Shown here in pieces: positions 1 through 8,685 of a DNA stretch of 57,903 nt (position 1 is the stretch's first letter; the number at the start of each line of letters is the position of its first letter). Origin of the DNA: Desulfonatronovibrio magnus (lineage in GTDB: Bacteria > Desulfobacterota > Desulfovibrionia > Desulfovibrionales > Desulfonatronovibrionaceae); NCBI RefSeq assembly GCF_000934755.1, contig NZ_JYNP01000039.1, positions 1 through 57,903 of the forward strand, in the 5' to 3' direction. A program made the position numbers and the translations under genes. Under the pieces are notes generated by a model. It ran no database searches and was not told where the DNA came from. It was given only the letters and a program-made list of their open reading frames with translations.

Positions 1-200
1 TACTATAAAAAAGATTGATACTGCATTGGTTCCTGGTAGAGATTTGTTTTAATGGAAAAATTTACACAGCGAGGGACAGTCCCCCTCCGGGCTGTAAGCT
101 TCCGGGCAGAAAGCTGTGCCAGGCGCAAAGTTCCCATCTTTGACGGAACTTTTCTGGTAATTGAGAATCAATCATATGTAAAAATCTTAAAAACTTGAAA
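1..200 (-). repeat. Interspersed repeat family A, partial copy
   Basis: This is the distal part of a roughly 340-450 bp repeat also present at about 14166-14543, 18181-18636, 24418-24793, 39900-40275 and 49589-49940. Shared landmarks are the 'gcgagggacagtcccc' block, the block around 'aagattgatactgcattggt' and the 'tttgacggaacttttctgg' segment. It lies in reverse orientation and is cut by the window edge. There is no coding potential. Confidence 0.85.
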
Positions 201-450
201 CAGCCTTAACACGAGATTGCTTCGCTTCGCTCGCAACAAGGATTGCCGCGCTCGCCCCAGTTGAATGGCTGCGCCTCACTGCGTGTATTCAACGGGGTCA
301 AAAGACTCGCTCGCAATGACACCTGAGCTGTCAGGGATGTGGTTGCTGTAAATCTGTCAACCACGAGGGTGCCTAAGCGACCGAAGCAATCTTTATGGTA
401 ATTCCGTAGTACTCTGAATTAATTACATATTCGATTTTAGTTACTTGTAA
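201..450 (+). repeat. Interspersed repeat family B
   Basis: A repeat of about 200-250 bp built from palindromic 'gattgcttcgcttcgctcgc' and 'gactcgctcgcaatgac' segments. Other copies lie near 6985, 10848, 18637, 26406, 40262 and 42541, in both orientations. It directly follows a family A copy, so the whole of 1-538 is repeat plus an AT-rich stretch in which I see no gene. Confidence 0.85.
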
Positions 451-538
451 GCAAAAATAGTAAAAATATGAAAATTGTAACTGTCTGATTTTATTAGCAA
501 AACGATTGTAGTTACTTGAAAATTTGTAGACTTAGCCT

Positions 539-1372
539 TTAATGCCCTACATATTCGGATCTTGCCTGAGTGGCAATCTCATTGAGATCCTTGATAAGCT
601 CTGGAGTGAGTTCTCCACGAGCTACCATTAGTCGTTCAATGATGGGATCAATGATGGAACAGATTTTTTCCTGACCCAGAACATCTCGAATCTGGCTGTG
701 CTGCAGGTTATGAATGAGCTCATCAAGGTATTGCAGCCTGATAAGCTGATATTCAAAAAGTTCCTCAATTTCCGGGGTTACAGGCAGATTCATGGACAGC
801 GAGGTGGCAACGTATAAACCTTGAATAATAGCTCCATAATATGCAAAAACAAGCACCTGCATAACTTCCAGGTCGTTTTCGGCAATCTCGGCATTGCTTC
901 TAATCTGAGAGGCCACATGCTCGTTCACCAGTCTTCTGGCTTCTTCATCCTGGGGATCGCGAGTGAGTCTTTCAAGTAGATCCTGTCTGACAGGGTTAAG
1001 GTCAAGCCTGCTGCCCTGATCCAGGCGGGGTAATAAATCAGTGCGGACAAACATTCTGTTGTCAATGGAATTTCCCATGCGGCCAAAAACCATGGCGTAA
1101 TTGGCATCAAACATAATCATACCCAGCAGAACCGCGAGTTCTTCATTGTCTTTGTTTCTGACTGATTTAGGGACAGTCAGCCCGGGTTGAAAAGAAAGGC
1201 CTGCTTCCTTGTACAAATCAAATTGCTGAAGAATTTCAGTGATATCTCCGTCGTCAACTCTTGAGATGATCTGATTGGAAATGTAGCTTAGCTCTGACTG
1301 GTATTCAGCCGAGTGCACGACCGGGGATGCTAAAAGTATAAAGATAAAGGCAGACACAACGAATGGTTTCAT
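539..1372 (-). CDS. Secreted hypothetical protein, 277 aa
   Basis: I do not recognise the family. Residues 1-22 form a clear Sec signal peptide: Lys2, a hydrophobic core and a small-residue site ending HSA before EYQ. No lipobox cysteine is visible, so the mature protein should be periplasmic or exported. The mature part looks mainly alpha-helical and rich in Glu, Leu and Arg, with no transmembrane segment beyond the signal. The ATG lies just after an 'aaggagc' ribosome site on the minus strand. It is transcribed alone: the repeat-bearing gap 1373-1610 separates it from the upstream ABC transporter gene, which lies on the same strand. The function is unknown. Confidence 0.75.
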   Translation of the reverse strand: MKPFVVSAFIFILLASPVVHSAEYQSELSYISNQIISRVDDGDITEILQQFDLYKEAGLSFQPGLTVPKSVRNKDNEELAVLLGMIMFDANYAMVFGRMGNSIDNRMFVRTDLLPRLDQGSRLDLNPVRQDLLERLTRDPQDEEARRLVNEHVASQIRSNAEIAENDLEVMQVLVFAYYGAIIQGLYVATSLSMNLPVTPEIEELFEYQLIRLQYLDELIHNLQHSQIRDVLGQEKICSIIDPIIERLMVARGELTPELIKDLNEIATQARSEYVGH

Positions 1373-1412
1373 ATTAGCTCCTTAATTTAATGTTGAGGTA
1401 GTAACAAATTAC

Positions 1413-1545
1413 TAATGCGGGCTGTGCCCACAACCCAGTTATCTGTTATCTGTTATTTGTTATCTGTTATCAGTGTAAGGCAGTTAATTCAGGCTTTTGT
1501 TCTTCAACAATTAACAATTAACTATTAACTGATAACAATTTCTTG
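1413..1545 (+). repeat. Repeat family E with heptamer tract
   Basis: It begins 'taatgcgggctgtgcccaca', continues with tandem heptamers of the TTATCTG/TTATTTG type (about 1440-1471) and ends with 'ttaactattaactgataac', which is partly complementary to the heptamers. Related copies are at about 6870-6985 and 14060-14165. It occupies the gap between two minus-strand genes. Confidence 0.7.
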
Positions 1546-1610
1546 TTTTTTCTACAGGTTGAAACGGTAAGTTACTCAAACAACAGTTTTCAGAAACGCG
1601 TAATGATCTC

Positions 1611-4600
1611 TTAGCCAGAAAGGCGAAGTGAAACAACTCTGGCAAAAATCTTATAATAAAGTGCCATAAACAGTGCAAGCCCCATAATCCATAGAACAGC
1701 AATATTAAATACATAGCTTGAGATTTCTATTGGTCCCAGGCGTTTCCATCCAGAATAAAAATGAGCTTTCCCCAGACTGGAATCCGGCATTTTGGCTATG
1801 GGAGCAGCCACTTGTACAAGGCGTTCTCCTGAGAGCCGAACTTGCTCAAAGGATTTGACGTTTTTAACAAGATCGGCAATTTCCCGGTTAAAATTCTGTG
1901 TTTTGAGCAGATCAAGGCCTTTTTCTCCAAGTTCCTGCCTCAGTTCTTCTTCAACGGCCATTCTCTTATCCCAGATCAGGGATAAATCTCTGCGAAGGAT
2001 TTGGGATACCTCCTGCAGCCAGGTTCTGACTTTATTTGCTGTTTCAGCATTATACACTTCAGGTTCAAGATCTTTAATCTCTACTTGAGAAGCCAGGTTA
2101 GCCTTCTGTTCCAGAACTTTAATTTCACTGCCCAAGACTGTCAGACGCTGCCTGATTTCATCAGGGTTGTCCTGATTCACTTCGAGCAGGGGATAGTCTA
2201 TAAGACCGCGCATTTCCGGGATGTGATAGTCAATGATATAGCGCAACTGCCTTTCCTGCAGCCTCCAGGGCATGAATCGTGAAATATAGTCATTATTCAA
2301 GTATTGTCGTACAATAAGGGCTTCATAGCCCCAGCGAGAAGGCATCATATCGGCTACGAGAGGGGTATTGCGGTGCCCGGCATTACGATGCAGCAGATCG
2401 TCAAGAGGAATGACCGCTCCGCCAAGCATCATCTGGGGCACCAGCAGCAAGGGTATAAGAATATAAATGGTAACCACTGATTTAAAAGCTGAAGATATAT
2501 TTAAACCAAGAATACAGGCTGGCACAGCACAGCTGAATAGCACCAGCCATGTAGAAAGGTGCATGTCTGGAATTTTGAGCAGAGTATTGCCTGTCAAAAC
2601 GAATAAAGCCATCTGCAGAGCAGCTACAGCGAGGAGATAAACGCTTTTAGCCGATATATAGGCAGACCAATTGAGATGCAGAAACTCTTCGCGCTTTAGA
2701 ATTTTACGGTCGCGATTAATTTCCTGGGCACTGACGCTCATGCCAAGAAAAAGGGCTACGATTATGCTGATGAAAAAATAAGTTGAAATGTTTTGATTAT
2801 CCATGAATGAATAATCAGCTCCCCAGGCTCCATAAGATATGAGACCAGCAAGAAGGGCCAGCACAGGGGGTTCCAGAACATTCACCAGAAGATATTGTCT
2901 GTTGGCCAGACGTCCTTTAAGGGTGCGTATGAAAAATATTTTAGCCTGTCCCAGCCATCCGGGACGCCAGAGACGCGGTTCCACTGTATTGCACTCAGGT
3001 TTATGATCAGGGGGCAAATTACTGGCTTTTGACCTTTGATGCTGAAGGTAGCGTTCATGCCATTGCTCAGGTTTTACGAGGCGGTCCTCGGTATACAGAC
3101 CATCCATGCCTACCTTTCTGGCTTCAATTATCTCAAATATCTGTTCGGGGTTAACATTGCCGCATGATGGACACGAATATTCATCCATTCCAGCCTGAAA
3201 AATCTGAGAACGGAAATGGACTATGGCTTCCAGAGGGTTACCATCGAAGATGGGCCTGCCGCCTTTGTCCAGCAGCCATAGTCTGTCCAGCAGCCTGAAT
3301 ATTCTTGAAGAAGGCTGATGGATAACAACAATGACCAGCTTGCCTTTGGCTGCTTGAGCCTTGAGCAAAGCCATGACATTTTCTGAATCTGATGAGGAAA
3401 GACCTGAAGTAGGTTCATCTACAAGAAGAACTGAGGGTTCGCGAATAAGTTCCAGAGCAATGTTCAGCCTTTTGCGCTGACCGCCGCTTATAGATTTTTC
3501 CAGAGGAGATCCAACCTTGAGGTCACGAATTTCACTCTGTTGCATTTCTTCAAGTAAATTGTCCACTGTGGCTTTCCGCTCATTATCAGACAAGTTGGCC
3601 ATACATAATGAAGCGCTGTAGTATAAATTATCAAACACACTCAGTTCTTCAAACAACAGATCATCCTGAGGCACAAAACCCATAACGCCTTCTATTTTCC
3701 GGGATGACAGGGACATATTAATTCCGTTGACTGTCAACTGTCCTGAATCCGGCTTAAGCTGTCCGTTGAGGATACTTAACAGAGTTGATTTACCCGCACC
3801 ACTGACCCCCATGACCCCCACAAGCATTCCATCAGTAAGATCAAAGCTGAAATTATGCAGACCGTTCTGGCTTCCTGGGTAGCGAAAATTAATTTGACGT
3901 CCCTGAAAGCAGAGCTTGTGCAGCTGATTATTTTGATCCCTGTTTTTGACAAGGGCCAGCAACTCACCGGAGTAAATGCGATTGCCTCTGGAATCACTCA
4001 ATATAGCGCCCGAGCTTAGCACTTGAGGTCTGTCAGGGTGAAGGGGCCGGGAATCAAGAGTTATGGAAGGTCCTGGTCGGGCCGAAACAAATATTGTGTC
4101 CACATCTTGAAGGTAAAGGCAGGTAAAAGAGCCCAGAAAATCGGGGCGTGTGATCTTAAGAGATGATGCACCATCCATCAGATCATCACTGTCATCTTTG
4201 ATTATCAGGCAGGATGGAAGAAATGTAACAGGCGGCCCAAAAGAATACAGCAGGCTTATAAAATCTGCGTGCTGCCTGTTGACACTCAAACTGTCCGCCA
4301 CCGCTTTGTTCACGGACTGAGCCTCAAGATCATCCAAGTCAGGGCTGGTTGGATGCAGAAAGCAGGTAAGAAAGATATACTGTTCTAAAAGAGGCATTTT
4401 TGAGGCAATGCCAGAGGATATACTTTGAGCCAGCTTAATTTTTTGGGAATGATCACTTAATTCCTGTAGAGCAAGTGCTTCCTGGAACAGAGATGCGTAA
4501 TCATCAATATTCCATATTTTCAGGTGTGTGCGAAGGTAGAGTTCAAGGCTTTTTTTAACTGTTTCACGCCTGTCTTCAGGCAGACAGGATGCCTGAACAG

Positions 4601-4640
4601 CAAACAGATTCAGAACCGCATTGAGAAGAATTTCCGTCAT
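1611..4640 (-). CDS. ABCG-type ABC transporter, fused ATPase and ABC-2 permease, 1009 aa
   Basis: A half transporter with the ATPase ahead of the membrane domain, as in ABCG/White proteins. Residues 1-130 are helical and faintly TerB-like (weak). About 150-230 resembles an FHA-like beta fold. The ATPase spans about 240-460: Walker A GVSGAGKST near 278, signature SGGQRKR at 385-391, Walker B VLLVDEP near 404 and the switch His in VIHQPSS. A CPSCG zinc-ribbon-like knuckle lies near 490-494. Membrane helices run from about 585 to 745, then a long soluble helical region (about 745-960) precedes a final helix near 975-995. Its ATG overlaps the stop of the DppF-like gene (ATGA), so it is translationally coupled to the peptide-type ATPases. 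The substrate is unknown. Confidence 0.85.
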   Translation of the reverse strand: MTEILLNAVLNLFAVQASCLPEDRRETVKKSLELYLRTHLKIWNIDDYASLFQEALALQELSDHSQKIKLAQSISSGIASKMPLLEQYIFLTCFLHPTSPDLDDLEAQSVNKAVADSLSVNRQHADFISLLYSFGPPVTFLPSCLIIKDDSDDLMDGASSLKITRPDFLGSFTCLYLQDVDTIFVSARPGPSITLDSRPLHPDRPQVLSSGAILSDSRGNRIYSGELLALVKNRDQNNQLHKLCFQGRQINFRYPGSQNGLHNFSFDLTDGMLVGVMGVSGAGKSTLLSILNGQLKPDSGQLTVNGINMSLSSRKIEGVMGFVPQDDLLFEELSVFDNLYYSASLCMANLSDNERKATVDNLLEEMQQSEIRDLKVGSPLEKSISGGQRKRLNIALELIREPSVLLVDEPTSGLSSSDSENVMALLKAQAAKGKLVIVVIHQPSSRIFRLLDRLWLLDKGGRPIFDGNPLEAIVHFRSQIFQAGMDEYSCPSCGNVNPEQIFEIIEARKVGMDGLYTEDRLVKPEQWHERYLQHQRSKASNLPPDHKPECNTVEPRLWRPGWLGQAKIFFIRTLKGRLANRQYLLVNVLEPPVLALLAGLISYGAWGADYSFMDNQNISTYFFISIIVALFLGMSVSAQEINRDRKILKREEFLHLNWSAYISAKSVYLLAVAALQMALFVLTGNTLLKIPDMHLSTWLVLFSCAVPACILGLNISSAFKSVVTIYILIPLLLVPQMMLGGAVIPLDDLLHRNAGHRNTPLVADMMPSRWGYEALIVRQYLNNDYISRFMPWRLQERQLRYIIDYHIPEMRGLIDYPLLEVNQDNPDEIRQRLTVLGSEIKVLEQKANLASQVEIKDLEPEVYNAETANKVRTWLQEVSQILRRDLSLIWDKRMAVEEELRQELGEKGLDLLKTQNFNREIADLVKNVKSFEQVRLSGERLVQVAAPIAKMPDSSLGKAHFYSGWKRLGPIEISSYVFNIAVLWIMGLALFMALYYKIFARVVSLRLSG

Positions 4641-5632
4641 GGCATTGATTTTTCCTGCTTATGATCTGGTGTGGATTTGAACAAAAAACATCTTACAGCG
4701 TGGTGAGATGATATTCTGGTCCAACCCGGATCATGTTGAGAGCAGATGTCAATGCGCTTTGGGCATCGGGGATGAAAGGGACAGCCACTCGGGGGCTTAA
4801 GAGGGTTGGGTGGATCAGCCTGGATCATCATGCTTTTGATTTTTTTGCCGGGCACAGGCACGGGCACTGCACCAAGCAGGGCCTGGGTATAGGGATGACA
4901 AGGATTTTTATAGAGATCATCCTTGTCAGCTTCCTCCATCAACTGGCCAAAATACATGACCAGGATTCTGGTGCACAAATATTTGACCACAGAAAGATCA
5001 TGGGAAATGAATAGATAAGACAGGTTGAGTTCATGCTGCAGGGTTTGCAAAAGGTTGAGTATCTGGGCTTGAACAGATACATCTAAGGCGGAAACAGGTT
5101 CATCACAGATGACCATGTCTGGATCAAGGCTGATGGCCCTGGCAATGGCGATTCTCTGTCTTTGCCCGCCGCTGAATTCATGAGGATAGCGGTTCATAAA
5201 GCTTGCGGAAAGGCCCACTGTGTCCATAATGTGCCGGGTTTTATCCATTATCTCTTTATATGTGCCGACCTTGTGAATTTTTAGAGGCTCAGAAATGATA
5301 TTTTTGATTTTTTGTCTGGGATTCAGGGAAGAAAAGGGATCCTGGAAAATCATCTGAATTTTCTTACTTTTCAAAAGATCACTGGATGTACTGATTCGCT
5401 GACCGTCTAAAAATACTTCTCCGGATGTGGGTACCTCCAATCCGCACGCAATCTTGCCCAGAGTTGACTTGCCACAACCTGACTCACCCACAAGACCAAG
5501 GGTTTCTCCTTTTTGCACTGACATGGAAACATTATGCACAGCTTTAATCAGGTTTGTTGTCTTAAACCAGCTTCCGGTTTTGACAGCATAAGATTTAGTG
5601 ATATTTTCCAGGGAAAGATAAGCTCTACTCAT
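4637..5632 (-). CDS. dppF: Oligopeptide/dipeptide/nickel ABC transporter ATPase (DppF/OppF-like)
   Basis: The 331 aa ATPase has Walker A GESGCGKST (about 51-59), the Q-loop in MIFQDPFSSLNP, signature SGGQRQR, Walker B MVICDEP and the H-loop SHDLSVV. The C-terminal OppF/DppF extension carries the cysteine pattern GCPFHPRCPKRIDIC...RC. It would energise import of oligopeptides, dipeptides or nickel together with the DppD-like partner. Its start overlaps the upstream dppD-like gene by 8 nt and its end overlaps the ABCG-type gene by 4 nt, giving one operon. No DppB/C permease or solute-binding gene is adjacent, so the cognate membrane subunits must be elsewhere or the pair serves another permease. 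The substrate cannot be assigned from sequence. Confidence 0.88.
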   Translation of the reverse strand: MSRAYLSLENITKSYAVKTGSWFKTTNLIKAVHNVSMSVQKGETLGLVGESGCGKSTLGKIACGLEVPTSGEVFLDGQRISTSSDLLKSKKIQMIFQDPFSSLNPRQKIKNIISEPLKIHKVGTYKEIMDKTRHIMDTVGLSASFMNRYPHEFSGGQRQRIAIARAISLDPDMVICDEPVSALDVSVQAQILNLLQTLQHELNLSYLFISHDLSVVKYLCTRILVMYFGQLMEEADKDDLYKNPCHPYTQALLGAVPVPVPGKKIKSMMIQADPPNPLKPPSGCPFHPRCPKRIDICSQHDPGWTRISSHHAVRCFLFKSTPDHKQEKSMP

Positions 5633-6584
5633 GATACAACCAGCATCTGATTAAAGACTTTCTTTGAATAGCCGGTGGCTCCTGCTGAGAGCAGATATCC
5701 ATCTTCCTGGGGCATCTTGGATGAAAAGAACATCCTGAAGGCAGAGCTGATATTTCCGGTACGGTTCCTGGTATGGGCATGAGTTTTTCGTCGGAATCCA
5801 AGCGCGGAAGTGAGTTGAGCAGTCCTTTTGTGTAAGGGTGTCCAGGATCATCCAGGACTCGTTCAACGCTGCCCTGTTCAACTATTTGTCCAGCATACAT
5901 AACTGCCATTTCGTTGCAGAGTTGCGCTACTACACCCAAATCATGAGTAATAACAATGGTTGAGGTTTTACCTTGTTCCTGCAGTCCGCGCAAAAGTTCA
6001 AGTATCTGGGCCTGGATGGTTACATCTAAGGCTGTGGTAGGTTCATCAGCCAGGATAATGTCTGGAGAGCAGGCCAGGGCCATGGCAATGATAATTCTTT
6101 GACGCATTCCTCCGCTTAGCTGGTGCGGAAAGTCATTGCAGCGCTCTGATGGAGCCGGAATACCAACCAGCTTCATCATTTCAATCCCTTTCTGCCAGGC
6201 CTCTTTGCTGGACATATTTTTATGAAAAACCAGGGACTCACTTATCTGGGCACCTACCCGAAATACCGGATTCAAGGCAGACATGGGCTCCTGAAAAATC
6301 ATGGAGATTTTGTTGCCTCTAATGGTCCGGAGCTGACTTTCGGACATCTGAGTCAGATCTTGTCCCTGAAATATCACACTGCCATGAGTGATTTTACCGG
6401 GTGGTGAAGGAACAAGCCCCAGAATGGACAATGCCAGCATGGTTTTTCCGCATCCTGATTCTCCCACAAGGGCCAGACTCTGGCCCTGATTAAGAGTCAG
6501 GGATACATTGTTTACCGCCTGGACAGGTCCTGCCTTAAGGTAGAAAGTGGTGGTGAGATTATTGATTTCCAGCAGTGGCTGCAT
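5625..6584 (-). CDS. dppD: Oligopeptide/dipeptide/nickel ABC transporter ATPase (DppD/OppD-like)
   Basis: The 319 aa ATPase has Walker [10 protein letters not shown] (Met in place of the more usual Ser/Thr after Thr), the Q-loop [12 protein letters not shown], signature LSGGMRQR, Walker [13 protein letters not shown] and the switch ITHDLGVV. The C-terminal extension [15 protein letters not shown]...RCW has the four cysteines typical of DppD/OppD, which may hold an Fe-S cluster in some homologues. It leads the dppD-dppF-ABCG operon. A 29-codon membrane peptide gene lies about 150 nt upstream on the same strand. Upstream of that are only repeats and a tRNA, so the usual binding-protein and permease genes are absent. 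Confidence 0.88.
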   Translation of the reverse strand: MQPLLEINNLTTTFYLKAGPVQAVNNVSLTLNQGQSLALVGESGCGKTMLALSILGLVPSPPGKITHGSVIFQGQDLTQMSESQLRTIRGNKISMIFQEPMSALNPVFRVGAQISESLVFHKNMSSKEAWQKGIEMMKLVGIPAPSERCNDFPHQLSGGMRQRIIIAMALACSPDIILADEPTTALDVTIQAQILELLRGLQEQGKTSTIVITHDLGVVAQLCNEMAVMYAGQIVEQGSVERVLDDPGHPYTKGLLNSLPRLDSDEKLMPIPGTVPEISALPSGCSFHPRCPRKMDICSQQEPPAIQRKSLIRCWLYHE

Positions 6585-6732
6585 TCATTTCCCCCTGTGA
6601 TATGATTATGCCCTGAGAAGATATGTTTTGGCAAGGGGAGATGACATGCGGTGGTTTTGAGGTTCCAAACTTTAAAGCAGGCTATGGCGGCGAACCAGGG
6701 TTCGGATAGCAAATGAAAGTTACCCAATGGCA

Positions 6733-6822
6733 TTAATTGCTGAAGATAAGCACCAGCACCACGATAATGGCTACGATAGGAAGAGCCATTATTTTAAGAA
6801 AAAGCAGTAAGCCGTCTTTCAT
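6733..6822 (-). CDS. Small membrane protein, 29 aa
   Basis: A 30-codon reading frame with a strong ribosome site (AAGGAG, 7 nt before the ATG) encodes MKDGLLLFLK followed by an unbroken hydrophobic stretch and the end FSN. It is predicted as a single transmembrane helix with a short N-terminus. It is the first gene upstream of the dppD-dppF-ABCG set on the same strand, with about 150 nt between. The ribosome site and helix make it credible. The function is unknown; it could be a small accessory subunit of the downstream transporter. Confidence 0.5.
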   Translation of the reverse strand: MKDGLLLFLKIMALPIVAIIVVLVLIFSN

Positions 6823-6869
6823 ATTAAACTCCTTGTTACTAAAAAATTGGACAGTCAAGAATTATCGAG

Positions 6870-7269
6870 CATCAATTATTTGTTATTTGTTATTTGTTAT
6901 TTGTTATCTGTTATCAGGTTAAGGCTGTGAATTCAGGCTTTTGTTCTTTTACAGTTAACTATTAACTATTAATTGATAACTTTTAAGTAACTACAAACGT
7001 ATATGCAATAAATTCAGAGCATTACGGTTTTACGATACAGATTGCTTCGGTCGCTTAGGCTTCCTCGTGGGTGACAGGTTTTCAGCTACCACATCCCTGA
7101 CAACTCAGGTGTCATTGCGAGCGAGTCTTTTGACCCCGTTGAATACACGCAGTGTAGGCGCAGCCATTCAACTGGGGCGAGCGCGGCAATCTCTAACTCG
7201 TTAAGGCTGATTTTTATTTACTCACAGGTTCGGTCCCGGGCCAGCCCGGGTGAGGAGCTCACAAGTAAA
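6870..7269 (-). repeat. Composite repeat: family E heptamers plus family B
   Basis: About 6879-6916 holds tandem TTATTTG heptamers, followed by the family E tail. From 6985 a reverse-oriented family B copy runs to about 7206. It ends in the GC-rich palindrome 'cccgggccagcccggg' and a 'gaggagctcacaagta' terminus, which closes many repeats in this window. The gap to the tRNA contains no gene. Confidence 0.75.
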
Positions 7270-7278
7270 AATGTGAAT

Positions 7279-7373
7279 TGGCGGAGAGGGTGGGATTCGA
7301 ACCCACGTGGCGGGGTTAACCGCCAAGGCGATTTCGAGTCGCCCCCGTTACGACCTGACTTCGGTACCTCTCC
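7279..7373 (-). tRNA. tRNA-Ser (anticodon CGA)
   Basis: A 95-nt class II tRNA. The acceptor stem GGAGAGG pairs with CCTCTCC, the discriminator is G and a CCA end is encoded. The anticodon arm is GGCGA-CTCGAAA-TCGCC, giving anticodon CGA, which reads UCG. A long variable arm (GGCGG-TTAA-CCCGCC type) marks it as serine, and the T arm contains GTGGGTTCGAATCCCAC. It lies just downstream of tadA on the same strand. Confidence 0.97.
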
Positions 7374-7393
7374 ATAAGGTTAAATGTATTTTG

Positions 7394-7876
7394 CTAAAAC
7401 CGTTTTTCCATAAAAAATGAGGACAGCAATTCAGAACACTCATGGGCAAGAATTCCATCCATGTACCATATTCTATGATTTATCCAATGCAGATCATTTA
7501 TGTCAAGACGGGAGATGACAGCGCCGGCCTTGTGGTCTCTTGCTCCAAAAATCAATCCTGAAATTCTGGCGTGAAAGATCGCTCCAAGGCACATAATGCA
7601 TGGTTCAAGTGTAACAATAAGAACAGTATCTTTCAATCTATAATTACGGCGGTGCTGCGCAGCCTTACGCAAAGCAACAATTTCGGCGTGGGCGGTGGGA
7701 TCATGTTTGCTCACACATTCGTTGTGTGCCTGGGAAATAACCTCTTTAGAAGAATGGTCAACAAGTACAGCACCCACTGGTGTTTCGCCTTCCCGGGCAG
7801 CGAGTTTCGCTTCATCAATGGCGACTTGCATAAGCTGGTGCCAGTTTTTGAAGGCACTGTGCTGATCATGACTCAC
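7394..7876 (-). CDS. tadA: tRNA-specific adenosine deaminase
   Basis: This deaminates the wobble adenosine of tRNA-Arg(ACG) to inosine. The zinc and catalytic motifs are present: HAEIVALRKA (His ligand and proton-shuttling Glu) and PCIMCLGAI (two Cys ligands). GETPVGAVLV and the C-terminal segment with GILAHECSELLSSFF fit bacterial TadA. There is no ATG in a good position, so I place the start at a GTG, giving 160 aa. A TTG at 7900 would add 8 residues and an ATG at 7831 would remove 15. The start lies inside the end of purQ, so the two are coupled by overlap. The tRNA-Ser gene follows. Confidence 0.85.
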   Translation of the reverse strand: MSHDQHSAFKNWHQLMQVAIDEAKLAAREGETPVGAVLVDHSSKEVISQAHNECVSKHDPTAHAEIVALRKAAQHRRNYRLKDTVLIVTLEPCIMCLGAIFHARISGLIFGARDHKAGAVISRLDINDLHWINHRIWYMDGILAHECSELLSSFFMEKRF

Positions 7877-8675
7877 GTAGATAGCGAATGCCACCGGCAA
7901 TAAGTTCAGTTCCAGAAGTGACTTGTACCCCTCTGGTCCAGGCGGGATGGTTGGTGGGATGGTTAAATGCTTCCGGGTGGGGCATTAGTCCCAGCACTCT
8001 TCCTGTGGGATCAGTCAGACCAGCTATGGCCAGAGGTGAACCGTTGGGATTGTATGGGTACTGGTCTGTGGGTTGACCGGTTTCTGGATGAATGTATTGA
8101 AAAGCAATGAGATTGTCGTCTTGCAGGGTTTTGAGTAAATCATCATTTATGGCAACAAGTTTGCCTTCGCCATGCCTGACAGGCAGCTGAATGGTATCTA
8201 ACCCTCTTGTAAAGACGCAGGGAGACAGGGCATTAACTTTGAGGTGTACCCAGCGGTCTTCAAATCTGGCTGAATCATTATGGGTGAGACTGACCTGGCG
8301 CTCAAACACCCTGTTGTTGGCTGCAGGTAAAAGACCAAGCTTGACCAGAAGCTGAAAACCATTACAAATCCCAAGGATAAGTTTGCCGGAATCATAAAAG
8401 CTGCTCAACTGATCCAGGAGTCGGGCTCCGTCTTTTGTTGTAGAGTACTTCCAGCGCAAAGCAGCAGCCTGTGCAGCCCCCAGGTCATCTCCATCAAGAA
8501 ATCCGCCAGGAAATATAATTAAGTTATAGGGGGCAAGGCTGGTTTTGCCAGCGGTCAAATCGGAGAAAAAACAGATATCAACCTGATTTGATCCTGCCAT
8601 GGATGCTGCATGGGCGGTTTCATTATGGCAGTTTGTACCGTATCCAGTTATTACTAATGTCTTGATCATAGTCAT
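7866..8675 (-). CDS. purQ: Phosphoribosylformylglycinamidine synthase subunit PurQ
   Basis: The glutamine amidotransferase subunit of FGAM synthase, supplying ammonia for the fourth step of purine synthesis. It begins with a Rossmann-like strand TLVITGYGTNC, then the oxyanion-side IIFPGGFLDGDDLG, the nucleophile elbow GICNGFQLL and the catalytic His-x-Glu in MPHPEAF. The length of 269 aa matches the longer PurQ class seen in delta-proteobacteria. The start is ATG 8675 or, two codons later, ATG 8669; no clear ribosome site helps decide. It follows the regulator gene by 10 nt and overlaps tadA, so the three are probably one transcript. No other pur gene is nearby. Confidence 0.88.
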   Translation of the reverse strand: MTMIKTLVITGYGTNCHNETAHAASMAGSNQVDICFFSDLTAGKTSLAPYNLIIFPGGFLDGDDLGAAQAAALRWKYSTTKDGARLLDQLSSFYDSGKLILGICNGFQLLVKLGLLPAANNRVFERQVSLTHNDSARFEDRWVHLKVNALSPCVFTRGLDTIQLPVRHGEGKLVAINDDLLKTLQDDNLIAFQYIHPETGQPTDQYPYNPNGSPLAIAGLTDPTGRVLGLMPHPEAFNHPTNHPAWTRGVQVTSGTELIAGGIRYLRES

Positions 8676-8685
8676 GATATAATAT

